From the NCBI RefSeq assembly GCF_040802235.1, contig NC_133156.1, positions 182,106,351 to 182,170,350 on the forward strand: DNA of 64,000 nt, given 5' to 3'. The notes beneath the pieces were generated by a model. The model ran no database searches. It saw only the letters and a program-made list of their open reading frames with translations, and had not been told where the DNA came from. The position numbers and the translations under genes were made by a program. Of the stretch, positions 24,901 to 51,949 are shown one piece after another. Numbering within the stretch: position 1 is the stretch's first letter; every line of letters starts with the position of its first letter. Origin of the DNA: Manis javanica (lineage: Eukaryota > Chordata > Mammalia > Pholidota > Manidae).

Positions 24901-24954
24901 GAAGAGGCGAGAGGTGAACTGAGTTTGATCCTGCGGCGGCCACAAGTGGGTCCC

Positions 24955-25140
24955 GGGCGGGCGGCGGGCGGCGGGGCGGGGCGGGAGGCCGGCGGGCGCT
25001 CACACGCTCCGGCCGTCGGCCTCTCACCACGCCTCCAGCTTTGTAAGCGCTGGGGGGTGGGGGGCCGGGCTGCCTGAGCGCCCACGGCGCAGCCTCCCGC
25101 CTCTATATAAACACACGCATCGCCCCGCTTTGGACTCAAA
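24955..25140 (+). promoter_or_regulatory. CYP26B1: Probable CYP26B1 core promoter with GC boxes and TATA box
   Basis: A TATATAAA box lies at 25104-25111, about 120 bp downstream of clustered GGGGCGGGG-type GC boxes at 24972-24986. Start of transcription would be expected near 25135 by usual TATA spacing. A single AGTTCA half-site (on the minus strand, 24915-24920) lies about 190 bp upstream of the box. No transcript data are available, and start sites nearer the ATG are possible in so GC-rich an island. Confidence 0.65.
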
Positions 25141-25810
25141 TTCAACATTGCGAGAAGCTTTTTAAGCCACCAGCCCTGAAATCCTGCCTCCCGCTTTTCC
25201 CCTCTTTCATTCCTTTTACCTTCCTTTCTTTTCCTCCCTTTCTTCCCCCAGCAGCAACTCCAGAGCCGAGAGACCGCGTCCCGGGACGGACTGCCTTTTC
25301 CTAATTGACAATAGCCCGGCTCGGGTTTTCACCTCCTCCCCCACCCCCACCGCCTCACCCCTCCCGCCGCCGCCGCCGCCCAGCGCCCGCCCGGGGCTCT
25401 GTCGCCGGCCGCGTCCCAGCCCGGCCGCGGTCCGTCGGCTCTGCACCCGCGCGCCCGCCGCCGCGCCCGCCGCGCCGCCTGGCCCGCCGCGCCCGCCTCG
25501 GCGGCGCAGCGGAGCTCTGGGCTCGGGTGCGCCGCCTGGGTAGCCCAGGGACCTGGGCTCGGGCCTCTCCGTCGCCTCAGCTGGGGAGCTTTGCCCTTCG
25601 TCCCCAAAGTTTTTGGGTTCGTTGGAATTTTTGGATTGAGGACTTTTCTTTTTTTTTCCACCTGGGAATTTGAGGGGGAAACTTGACAAGCGGATCGCAC
25701 TTTCCTCTCCGCTAGTTCTCTGTCCCCCTTCTTTTTTTTTTTCGAGCAGGGAAAGGGGCTTACGAGAGAGGCTCCTGCTGGCCAAAATTTTTCAAAGTTT
25801 TCCGAGTGTG

Positions 25811-25843
25811 ATGGTTGCGGGGAGATCTGATCCACCAGCTTGA
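25811..25843 (+). CDS. Upstream ORF of 10 codons in the CYP26B1 leader
   Basis: The only ATG between the TATA box and the main start opens a 10-codon frame that ends at a TGA at 25841-25843. Its context is strong, with G at -3 and G at +4, and it lies 323 bp before the main start codon. Such uORFs often lower translation of the main frame, but here that is inference. It matters only if the transcript starts upstream of 25811. Confidence 0.45.
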   Translation: MVAGRSDPPA

Positions 25844-25893
25844 TTCACGGCTTCATCTAACCACCCCTCGGGAAGCCCCTAAGCCCGCTATAA

Positions 25894-41965
<16,072 letters not shown>

Positions 41966-44957
41966 CCATGTCAAGCCCACACCCCCAGCCTCAGCCCAGC
42001 CAGGCCCTGGCTGTGGTGGGTGATGGAAGGGTAGAAACCTGTGTGTGCTGGAACCCAGGGAAGGGGGAGCAGCCCCCATACCTTGCCCTCCCCCCTTCCC
42101 CTCCCTGGCAAACCCTACCCAAAGCCCAGAGGGCCCCATCCTTCCAAGGAACAGGGGCCCTTCTGGCTCCTGCTTCTTTCCAGTCTCCCCAGCTCCCACA
42201 GGCTTAGCCCCTGGGAAAGGGCAGGGCCAGGGGCCCCGCGCTCCCACCACAGGGTTAAACGTCAGCTGGCTTGTGCTCAGCACTGGCTTAGGATCTTCTG
42301 ACCCTGTCCGTCCCCTCCCTGTTCTTCTGGGCCTTCTTACTTAAAGATCAGGTGGTTGACATGGGGAAAGGAGCACAGAGATGCCCCCTTTGGCACTCTC
42401 TCAGTGCTCCCTCCCCTCCTGTCTTGGCTCAGACTGGCCAGTGTCCCTCCTGGTGTGGCCACTGAGGAACAGCATCCTGGGTAACAGAACATAGTCACCC
42501 CTGGCAGGGCAGGGGCTGCAGCCAGCCTGAAGGGACCCCACCCCTTTGCCAGTTTGGACATTTAAAATTACCTGTTGCTGCTACTTTTTCTCTTCTGACC
42601 TTGGGGCAAAGGAACCCCAGGCTCTGTCCTCCCAGCATCGCCCCTGGTGGCCCTGGGCACAAGCACTGACATCCCCACCTGCCCACCAGGCAGCCTTGAG
42701 CCCACCCTGTTCCCCACCACACACACATCCCCAAGGCCCTTGACTCATGGGCTGCCCCCTGCACACCCTGTCCCCCATATTTATTCACTGATATAACTGA
42801 ATCTTGGCTAAACAGGGGGGGCGGGTTTGAACAAGCATCTCTCTGTTCCCTAGCCCCTGCCTGGGACAGGACTTCTGAGAGTGATGCAGTCCCCAGCCTA
42901 GGACTGAGCAGCTTCCCCAGGCTCCAGACCTTTTGTGGTTCAAACTCAGAGCCTCCCTCCTAGGGCGAAATCCAGCACCTCTGCCTTTATACCCTGGTGG
43001 AGATGGGGAAATGGCCCACTGCCTGCCTCCCTGCTCTGTCAGAAACCCTGATCACATGGGAATCTGGAGGCTGCCGCGATCTGCTTGGTCCCTGGTCTCC
43101 CCTGTGCCCCCTACTCCGGCTAGTGAGTATGGGGAAGGATACGGGTTCTTTCTTCTGATGGGGAGTGAGGGTCTCCGTCATCCCTCCCTTGACCCTCATC
43201 TTTTGTTCTTTGCCTTTGGAAAGGTGTCTTTGAAGTCCCTTCCCACCTGTATGCCACTGTCTACTTAGCCCAGCTCAGGGGGGTGGGGACGAGATGGAAG
43301 CAAGGGAGGTGAGTGTAGAAGGCAGCCCTTCCTCTGAGCTGGTTCGGGCCCTCCACGGGGCTGTCAGGGGCAGCTGTGGGGGAGGCTGCAGGGAGAGCTG
43401 AGGAGGAGGGTATGTGTGATTGGTCAGAAGTGATTTTGTTGAAAACTGGCCGGTCAGGACGACTGGGGGAAAGAGGAGTAGTTCCTGCCACTGGCATTTT
43501 GACTGTTGACGATTTGGGATGCCTCTGGGGACGGCTTGGGGTCTTTGGTGAGTCTCTAAGTGATTGTGACTGTTTTCAGATTTTTCTGTGCTTTCCATGG
43601 TTCTCTATTGGCTTTTGATGTTGTAAAAGCAATGAATTCCCTTTACAAGAAAATTTAAAACACACAGAAGTAGGACGCAAGATGTCTATCCCCCTAATTG
43701 CCTCTCTGTAGCAGCGACCACTGTGAGGTGCTCAGAGGCTCCTCCTGGGGTGTGCAGCAGGGAGAGGGAGAACCCCGCTCTCGCCCGCATCACAATACCT
43801 CGTGGTACACTTTACAGGAATGGGCTCATGCCTAATGGATTGTCCTATTTACCCCGTTCTCCAGTGTCTCATTTGGTTCCCATTTTTTCACTATTAAAAC
43901 AAAAGTGCAGAACAGACATTGTTGGTAAAAGTACACATTTTAAAAAATTAGTAAAATCTCTCAATTGCCCCACATTCCACATTCTGAAAAACAGGCAAAA
44001 AACGTGTGAAGACTCATCAAAGCTTGTGAAACAGCTGCATGGTGCACCAGAATTTGTTATCTACAAAAAAAGCCCTGTGTCTAGAAGGTTCATGCTCCTT
44101 TAAGCTGACCCAGCTTGCCCTGAACCAATCATTTTTGAGTATCTAGGAATGCAGTCAATGCAGCTCAGACAGGAAGCCCACAGGCCTGGCCCTGCCCTGG
44201 GAGGCCTCAGTGGCCTTCCTTTGGGGTGGCCAGCCTGGGAGGGGCAGAGGGAAGGGCTGAGGGAGTCCCTGTGAGGAGGAAAGAAGTGTGGTTTGCCCTG
44301 CTGGGTCTCAAAGGCAACACGAAGAGAACTGAAGAAAGCTCCTGACTGGCTGACGGAGGGGTTCCGGTGTCAACACGCATCCGTCCCTGCTCTGTACGTC
44401 GTCTGTGTCCGCGTGTGTAGGTTTTATCGTGGTAGCAGTAGATGGGTGACGTTTTCTCACCATTCCTAACGTTGTAACGTGACATAAACACAGAAAGAAG
44501 ACAAAACCCCACAAAACTCTTCCTGCCATGGGCTTGCAGATTGAAGCACTTTTGATGTCGGGCGCTGGCGTTTGTGTTCTGGGCACCATCCCGACCCTGC
44601 CCAGATCGCTATAATATTATTTTATACACAGAACTTTTTTTTCATAAATGGTTTAATTTTGTGTCTGTCTTTATAAACTATTATAAGTACTATTTTTGTT
44701 ATAATTCAAAATAGATATTTAGTATAAAGTTTTTGCTGTTAAATATTTGTTATTTAGTAAAATATGAATTTTTTTCTCTATTGTAAACATGGTTCAAATA
44801 ATGTTTTTATCACAGTTGTTTTAATATTGAAAAAGCACTTGTGTGTTCTGTTTCGATATGAAACTGGTGCCGTATGTGTGTTTTTGCTGTCATGTGGTTT
44901 TAATCTGTATATAATACTCCATCTTGCATATTAAAAAAATGAATGTTGTGCATTTTG
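41966..44957 (+). other. CYP26B1: CYP26B1 3' untranslated region (about 3 kb)
   Basis: The stretch runs from the TAA to just after the ATTAAA signal at 44930. The last 350 bases are strongly AT-rich with TTATTTAG-type AU-rich elements. Those elements would allow regulation of mRNA stability, but no site was tested. The 3' end is inferred. Confidence 0.7.
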
Positions 44958-44965
44958 TGATTTTG
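44930..44965 (+). terminator. CYP26B1: Probable CYP26B1 polyadenylation signal (ATTAAA) with GT-rich downstream element
   Basis: ATTAAA at 44930-44935 is followed by GT-rich 'gaatgttgtgcattttgtg' at 44941. That is a normal arrangement for 3'-end cleavage. AATAAA at 45001-45006 is a second candidate 71 bp further on. Confidence 0.65.
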
Positions 44966-45000
44966 GAGATACTCGGCATTGCTCTTTCATAGGCTTCCAT

Positions 45001-45006
45001 AATAAA
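45001..45006 (+). terminator. CYP26B1: Alternative polyadenylation signal AATAAA
   Basis: This is a canonical hexamer downstream of the ATTAAA signal. The flanking sequence is not GT-rich for the next 20 bases, so it may be a secondary site or unused. Confidence 0.35.
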
Positions 45007-45009
45007 CCA

Positions 45010-47640
45010 TGGGGATGCACCCTCGTTTGGCCCTCTAGTCTCTGCCTTCTCAGCCTCAGTGCAGGGATCCTGCTGGCCAGCTGCATTCCCTTCAGCAGTG
45101 CCTAGTCCCACCTGTCAGGTGGGAAGTTTTTCCCTGAAATGTTGGTCCTGTGAGGCCAGCTTACCATTCCTGTGGGTAGGCACAGAGACGTCCATGGCAG
45201 TCTGCAAGAGGTAGTAGGGTCCGCTGGTGAGGGAAAGCTATAGCCAGACAGCCACTGCCCTAGAGGCCTGTCGGGGGTGCAGCAGCAGGGAGCCAGCTCT
45301 CCGGGACCAGGGCGGCTGCCATGGTGGAGACACTTGCCTCAGTCCTGCGCCTGGCCTCAGAATCCATCTTCTTACACTTGAGTGAGGACACTGGTATCCA
45401 CAGCCACGTGGCAAACTGGAGAGCAGAATTCAGTTCTGTTAGCCTCATGCCCCACAAGGCATTTCTCAAAGCCTGTTTCATGGGTGCTGCAGGAGCAAAT
45501 AGATGCCTTGATCAAATAAATTTGAGGAAGGGGTTAAACAGCGGGCAGATTCCTTTCCTGCAGGACTTACCAGGACGTTGAGCCTGAGGAAGGAGAACGC
45601 TAAGGGGCTGTACAGTGTAGCATGGACACAAGTTGCAAGGCTCACCAACCCATCTGATGACTGACACTGTCCTCTTCATCAGGTATCACACTTTTTTGAG
45701 AAAAGCCTTTCCACAGCCTGCCCCAGAGCCTGGAGGTAAGGCTGGCAAAGGGTGTGACGTCCAAGGAATGTCCAGGGCAGGTCCCAGGACAGAGGGGCTG
45801 TGCGTGGAGAGGGAGAGGGAGAGGGAAGGAAGCCAGGGCCTTGAGCCCCAGAGTCACACCAGGAACCAGGAAGGGCGCAGCCCCAGCAAGCGCAAGGCCT
45901 CAGAGCATCCCAGGTGGTGCGAGCTGCTGCCACCCCCACCCTGCCCTGAGCTGGCCTGAGCAAGGCCTTTCTGTGGCTGTGGTGTTTCTTCCCAATGCAG
46001 TCAGACTTGGCTCAGAGGCCCTGAGCCCAGACACACTGGAGGTGGGGCACAGGACCTCCTCACACCTGGGTCATGGAGCCTGGCCACCCAGAAGAGAATC
46101 CCCAACACCTTCTGAATGACGCCCCCAGGGCAGGATTCCCAGCAATCCCTGACCACCCTGTCCTTGGCCCCGGCCTCCTTCCTGCTTCACCTGCCCAGCC
46201 CTCTGCTGCCAGGGCTGCTCTGCCGGAGGCCTAACCTACGCTTCTGTGACAAGGAGTTCTGTGAGATAAAGCAGAGTCTCAGAGTGGCAGGGACTTTTCC
46301 AAGGACACACAGAAGTGCAGGTTAGTCCCCAGACCAGAGCTGTCCCTCCAGCACATGCCCACTGGGAGGGGTTCCTTCAGACAGGCCTCCACGCTGAGGA
46401 AGAAACAGTCACCCCCAGCTTCTATGGGGAAACATTCCAGTGGAAGGTAGTAGTTTTTCAGAGTGTAAATTCCGTCTCTCCCGGTGGAATGTCCTCTGTG
46501 GGAGCAGAGGTGAAGGAAGCGTGGTCTTTGGGCTGCCCGCAGTCTGACCGCCCTGCCGCGGGGTGGGAGGGCCCAGCTGGGCGGATGGCTGCCTGTCATC
46601 ACGCAGTCTGTCCTTGCCTCTCCCCTTGGGCCTGGCCGGTCGGTGACATCCCCCACAGGCTGCTTGCCCTTAGGATCTTCTGGCCTGGAAGGAGAACACA
46701 GGCTGTTGTGGACAGGCAAACACGGCCGCTGTTTGTCTAGGGATTGGGGCGCCAGTGTGGAGGCAACTCACAGACCACACATTCTACCACCTCCCAGCGC
46801 TTTTCCAAAACAGCCTGGCTTTGGCTGGGCCTGGCTGCCTGGGGTGGCCGGGGGCTGGGAGCCAGGAACAGGGCAGGGGCAAGCAGGGCCTTGGGGCCAG
46901 CAGGGTGAGGTAACCAGGTGAGGGCTGAGATAGCCCTTTGCCAGAGCCAGCCTGCTCGGCTTTGACGTGCCTTGGAGGGGAAAGAGAGAGAGGGGGAGAA
47001 TGACTCTGTGCGTCTGTGCTAGGGGCTAAAGGAAAAATAAACTTGACTTGCCTGAGTCTTCAGGCTGAGCCAGCTAGGCCCCATGCCGCGTAGAAGCTCT
47101 AGGGCACCAAGTATGGTGCAGATGAACTGATGGTGGAACAGCGGGCAGGGACTTGGGTTCAGGTCTGCATCTCCCACCTGACTTACTTTCACTAGAAGAG
47201 ATTGGTCTGGGCCAGGGTTTGGCCTCCACTGGCCTTGCCCATCACCCCCTAAGGACTCTGGCTTCCCAGGAGACACTACCCAACCTCTTGAGCCTTGGCC
47301 TCCTCCTAATAATGAGAATGCTCACCCTCTAACCCCCAGCCTTATTGCTCTAAGACTCTGGTCTTTCCAACTGATCCCCAATTCTGCCTAGCAGATGAGT
47401 GACAGATGACTTCCATGGGAGTGTGGCACTCTGTTACCACCCCTGGAGCCTACTGTGATACAGCTCTGGATGCTGGCTGAGGCATGGCGGAATTCCTTGG
47501 CTGCCAGTAGCCATATGCCCCGGTTGCTGGCCCTACCTGAAGGCATCCAGCTCCGTGGAAGGGAAAGTTGGTGGTCTGGGAGGCAGATGTGCCTGGGCAG
47601 TACCTACCTGCTTGATTTAGAAGTGCTCCCTCCTCTTCAA
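45010..47640. other. Downstream intergenic DNA, no gene recognised
   Basis: This is GC-rich single-copy sequence. Overlapping frames on both strands at 45633-46740 lack splice support or recognisable domains. A short (GGGAGA)n run occurs at 45808-45828. Confidence 0.5.
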
Positions 47641-48860
47641 TTTTTGGGAAAGATTTGAAGAGGATTGGTATTAATATTCTCTAAGTATGTGGAAGGAATG
47701 ACCAATGAAGTCATCTGGTCATGGGATTTTCTTTGTTGTAAGGTGACTTGCTAATATTTTGTTGATGATTTTTGCATCTATGTTTATGAGAGATAATATT
47801 CAGTTGTTTTCTTTTTTTGTACCATCTTTTTCTGGTTTTGGTATCAGAGTAATGGCCTTACAAAATGTATTAGGAGGTATTCTCTCCTTTTCTATTTTTT
47901 GGAAGAGGCTCTGTAAAATTGGTGTTCATTCTTCTTTAAATATTTGGTAGAGTTCTCCAGTAAAATCACGTATGGCTGGACATTTCTGTTTTGGGAGCTT
48001 TTCAATAATAAATCCAATTTCTTTAATGGTTGTAGGACTACTTTAGATTATTTATTTCATCTTTGTTGAGTTTTAGTAGTTTATGGTTTGGGTGGATTTG
48101 GTTCTTAATTGTTGAATTTGTGAGTGTAAAGTTTTAGTGTTCCCTTATCATTTTTATAATGGCTGTAGTATCTGCAGTGATACTCCCTGTTTCATTCCTG
48201 ATATTAATGATTTATGCCTTCTCTCTTTTTATTTTTGTCAATCTTGTTAGAATTTTATCAATTTTATTGAGTTTTTTGAAGAGGGAGCTTTTTTTTCATT
48301 GATTTTATTATCTTCCTGTTTCCAATTTTACTGATTTCTACTTTTATCTTTATTATTTTCTTCTTTTTGCTTGGTTTGGGTTTCTTTTGCTCTTTTTTTT
48401 TCTAGTTTCTTGGAGTAGGAATTTAGATTATTGATTTGAGGACTTCTTTTCTAATGTATTCAGTTAGTGGTATGATTTTTTCCTCTCAGTGCTGTTTTAG
48501 CAGCATTCTACATATTTTGATAGGTCATATTTTTATTTTCATGCAGTCTTCTGTATTTTTAATTTCCTTGATATTTTCCCTTTGACCCTTGGATTATTTA
48601 GAAGTATGTTGTTTGATTGCCCAGTGATTAGAGATTTTTCTGTTATCTTTTCTTAATGTTTGTTAGTTTGATTCCATTATGGCTAGAGAACATATTTTGT
48701 ATGATTTCAATCCTCTTAAAATTGTTGAGGTTTGTTTTATGGCCAAGGATATCAACTATCTTGGTTAAAAGTATGTGTAGTCTGCTATTTTTGAGTGCAG
48801 TATTCTATATATCTCAATTAGAATTTGTTCAGATCTTCTATATCTTCTGTAGACTGTGCC
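47640..48860 (-). mobile_element. L1 ORF2 fragment, antisense
   Basis: 'aaaatattagcaag' type motifs in reverse, 'ggtatcagagtaatggcc', 'ctatttttt' tracts and 'tagagttctccagtaaaa' identify the L1 ORF2 region read backwards. The reading frame is broken by many stops. Confidence 0.75.
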
Positions 48861-49110
48861 ACCTGATGCTTTTAGGTAGGAGAAGGGAGTCTCTGACCTG
48901 CAGGGTAAAGAGCTCTTTCAGGGTTGGACCCTTACTGTGGCAGGATAGTCCCCTTCTGTGAGCAAAAGAGAGAGCTTCCCAGGCCAGGTGGCCAGCTGTG
49001 GCAAAATCACTCAATCTGGTGCCACTTGGACTCCTGGTGTCTCTGGGTGGGGGAGGGGAATATCAGGCCTGCAGGATGAAGATACTTCCCAGGCTGGGTG
49101 CTTGTCTTGA
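48860..49110. other. Unidentified segment between L1 fragments
   Basis: This is GC-richer sequence with a repeated motif ('cctgcaggrt' at 48898 and 49069, and 'cttcccaggc' at 48976 and 49087). It sits between two L1-derived stretches and may be a diverged inserted repeat. I could not name it. Confidence 0.4.
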
Positions 49111-49124
49111 TTATTACAAATACA

Positions 49125-49272
49125 TAAGTCTTAAAATTGGGTGGAATTATTCCTTCCACATTATTACTCTTTTTCAACATTGTCTTAGCTAATCTCATTC
49201 TTTTGCTTTTTGATATACATTTTAGAATGAGGTTGTCTATATCTACAAAAGCTCTTGCTGGGATTTTGATAG
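49125..49272 (-). mobile_element. L1 fragment, antisense, left part of the provirus insertion site
   Basis: 'tcttgctgggattttgatag' is a typical antisense L1 motif. The expected continuation 'gaattgcattaaatctgc' is found only after 55962. The L1 is therefore split by the provirus. Confidence 0.8.
49268..49272 (+). repeat. 5' target-site duplication of the provirus (GATAG)
   Basis: GATAG here and GATAG at 55958-55962 flank the provirus. In L1 the bases occur once, so a 5-bp target duplication is supported. Confidence 0.8.
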
Positions 49273-50083
49273 TGCCATATAATGATTTATAAGGAATCTA
49301 TATTTGGTCATTCAGATGACCAAAACATATTTCTCAGATATATTTGGTCATCTTCCACAATTCCTGAAAATGCCTCAGAGACATAAAGTGAAACAAGTGT
49401 CCTGTTTTATCAGTGAGGAGCCTTGGACCCACTCAAGGATGGGCTGGCTGCCGGTGGGCCCAGCTGTGTGATTAGATGGTGGGAGCTTTCAGCCCCCTGC
49501 CCCCAGCCCCTTAGTAAGTCATGACCATTCAATGAAGCCTTAACAAAAACCCTTGAGGAAAGCATTTCTCCCTCTCTTGTACCCTGCTCTCCTGCCTGAG
49601 AGAGCGCTTCCACACTTGGGAACCAGAACGCTTCTATGTGCTGCTGAGACAAGCCCCCGGGGTCTGAGGCTAGAAGCTCCTTCACTTGGGACCTTGCCCT
49701 GTGCATCCCTTCATCTGGCTATTGACCCGCATCCCTTACAGTATCCTTTATTAAATTTATAAATAGTGTTTTCCTGAGTTCTGTGATCTGCTCCAGCAAA
49801 TTAATCGAGCCTAAGGGGGAAATCGTTGGAACCTCTTATCTGTAGCCAATGGGTCAGAAGCACAAATAATAGCCTGGGTCTTGTGACCAGCAACCGGAGT
49901 AGGGGGAGGAAGACAGTCTTGTAGAACAGAGCTCTTCACCTGGGGAATCTGCTGCCATCTCCAGACAGTGTCAAAATTGAGTTGAGTTGAATTCTCAGAC
50001 ATCCTGCTGGTATTTGAAAATTGCTTGGTGTGGTTCGTGGGGACCACCCCCCTACCAAAATGGGTTCTAGGAACTCCAAGAGA
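49273..50083 (+). repeat. 5' LTR of the ERV-L-like provirus
   Basis: The LTR contains two direct 'tatatttggtcat' copies near its start and an inverted TGGTCAT/ATGACCA pair. It ends at 'aactccaagaga', just before the primer-binding site. It aligns with 55203-55957 over its whole length, with indels. Confidence 0.8.
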
Positions 50084-50085
50084 GT

Positions 50086-50103
50086 TGGTGTCAGAGTAGT
50101 AAG
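50086..50103 (+). other. Retroviral primer-binding site, leucine-tRNA type
   Basis: TGGTGTCAGAGTAGTAAG lies directly after the 5' LTR end. It resembles the leucine-tRNA primer site (the 'L' of ERV-L) with a few changes. The assignment rests on memory of the family pattern. Confidence 0.6.
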
Positions 50104-51470
50104 ATTTGCTAGAAGGGCCCTGACTCAGAGAAATATGTGTTTTTTGAAGAAAAAGGATGAAAGGACAGGAATCTCTGATGCTGGGATGGTTACTAATCAC
50201 CCACAGTGTGAAATAGCAGCTGTGCTGCGATTAGTTACTAAAGGTAAAAGTTACCAGTGGAATTAAAAATGGCAGCGGACCCAATTTCAAAGGAATTGGC
50301 TCATCGGATATGTAAGGAAAAGCAAAATAATAAGAATCAGGTTAAATATACCATTCCTGGTTATTATCTGTAATGGCCAAATTGAAAATAAAAGAGAATG
50401 CTGGGTCAGGCCTTGATGCTAAACCAGGCTTGGATTCTGGACCATGCTGGGCTTTGGCCATTAGCCCTAAAGCCGCCTAGAAAGGAGAAATTATGCTGCA
50501 GCAACAGAAAGTGTCTCTAAGACTTCTGGTCACCAAGAAGGTAGTTAATGTAGGGGAGGTAAAAAACAGGAAATGACTGAAACCAGGGCATACAGTGTGA
50601 AGGAACTGGATCGTTTCGTGGATCAGTATCACCAAATTTCAGAAGAACCATCACTAAAGTGGATTGTGAAAGTACCCAGCTTGGGGGCTGTGTCTTTGGT
50701 TTTGAATCCTGCAGAGTGAAGGGGCGTGTTTGGGTTGAGGCAGGACCCACAGCCCCCTGCTGAACAATCACAGATGGTGTCTGTGACCCAGACACGAGAG
50801 TTTATTCCTAAGGGAACAGCTAGCCTGGTGGACTGGATAAAAGCCATTGTGAGGTCTGTTTATCCTAAGAAGGGGGATTGCCCAACTCCCTCTGTAAATG
50901 CCAAATGGAGCACCCCAGATGAAACAGCTGATGTACTTCATGCCCAAGCCATGTGGAATTGGCTTTTGGTGACTGAGATATTTACCTGCTGAATATTCCC
51001 TTTACGCAGGTTATGGTGAATGCTGTGCTTACAGGGGCCTTTGTTACGTGGGCACCCTGTGTAACTTTACTCCTACAAAATCCAACAACAGTTCAAGAAA
51101 ACTTATCAGATTTGCTATCTTAGCTTCCCCTTATGGGTCTTACTGATACCAAGAAGATAAGTAATTAAGAAAATGGGGAGGGACAAGTAGAGTGAAAGTC
51201 TTCAGAAGGTCATTGAGAAATAGGATGGGGTAGAAACAAAGGTGTCAATAGTGGGCCAATGGGACCTCCTGTTGTTCCCTCAGCATTAAAGGGGCTCAAA
51301 CAAGTGAGCTCTATTTACCCCAGTTTTGAGGAATTTAGAAAGCCCAAAGGCAAAGATTACAGTGAGAAACCCAACCAGAAATCCCCTGGGGCTGTGGTCA
51401 GGCACGTTCATCAAGTTAAAGACTGAAAAAAGAGCCAGTCTGCTGGCCACACCCCCAGCTGAGGACTGAA
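50104..51470 (+). pseudogene. Presumed gag region of the provirus, degenerate
   Basis: The stretch lies between the primer-binding site and the protease-like frame, where gag belongs. Short open frames occur at 50726-50992 and elsewhere, but I could not recognise a capsid motif. Assignment is by position. Confidence 0.45.
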
Positions 51471-51486
51471 GGCCATTTGCACATGT

Positions 51487-51849
51487 ATGGGTAAAATGGC
51501 TTGGGGGAGGAGAAATTTTCTGGGACTTCGATGCACCATGATTCCACAACCTGTTGGTGAAATCTTAATGGGGGCTAAAGTTAGATTGGGAGGATATGGA
51601 GATGCAGCGGTTGGTAGGATTAAGGTGAAAGTTTGGATGAAAATTGGAATATTTAAGCAGATTTTGTGTGAGGTGGTTGTATCTCCTTTACCTGAATGTA
51701 TTATTGGGATGGATATTATATCTGACTGGAGATTGCTTCCCCTACCTAATGGTGTAAAGCAGAAGGCAGGAAGCCTGCCCTCAGGTCAGTTTAAAATGGG
51801 CATACTGAATGGGAACTGCTACAACTGCCTGAGCCACACAGGTGGTTGA
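51487..51849 (+). pseudogene. Protease-like remnant of the provirus
   Basis: The open frame encodes a segment with a PLPECIIGMDII motif, like the C-terminal strand and helix of retroviral proteases in class III elements. The expected catalytic Asp-Thr/Ser-Gly is not visible within this frame. Confidence 0.5.
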
Positions 51850-51949
51850 TTTGAAGCAATAGAGAATATCTGGTGCACAAAAGGAGATCACCACCCTCAT
51901 TAGTGACATGTTAGAAGCTGCAGGGTGGGTGCCCAAGAATTCACTGTAG

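Noticed and set aside
25216..25785. 189-codon minus-strand frame in the CpG island
   Set aside because: Low-complexity, Gly/Arg/Ala-rich peptide typical of GC-rich DNA, with no domain or conserved start.
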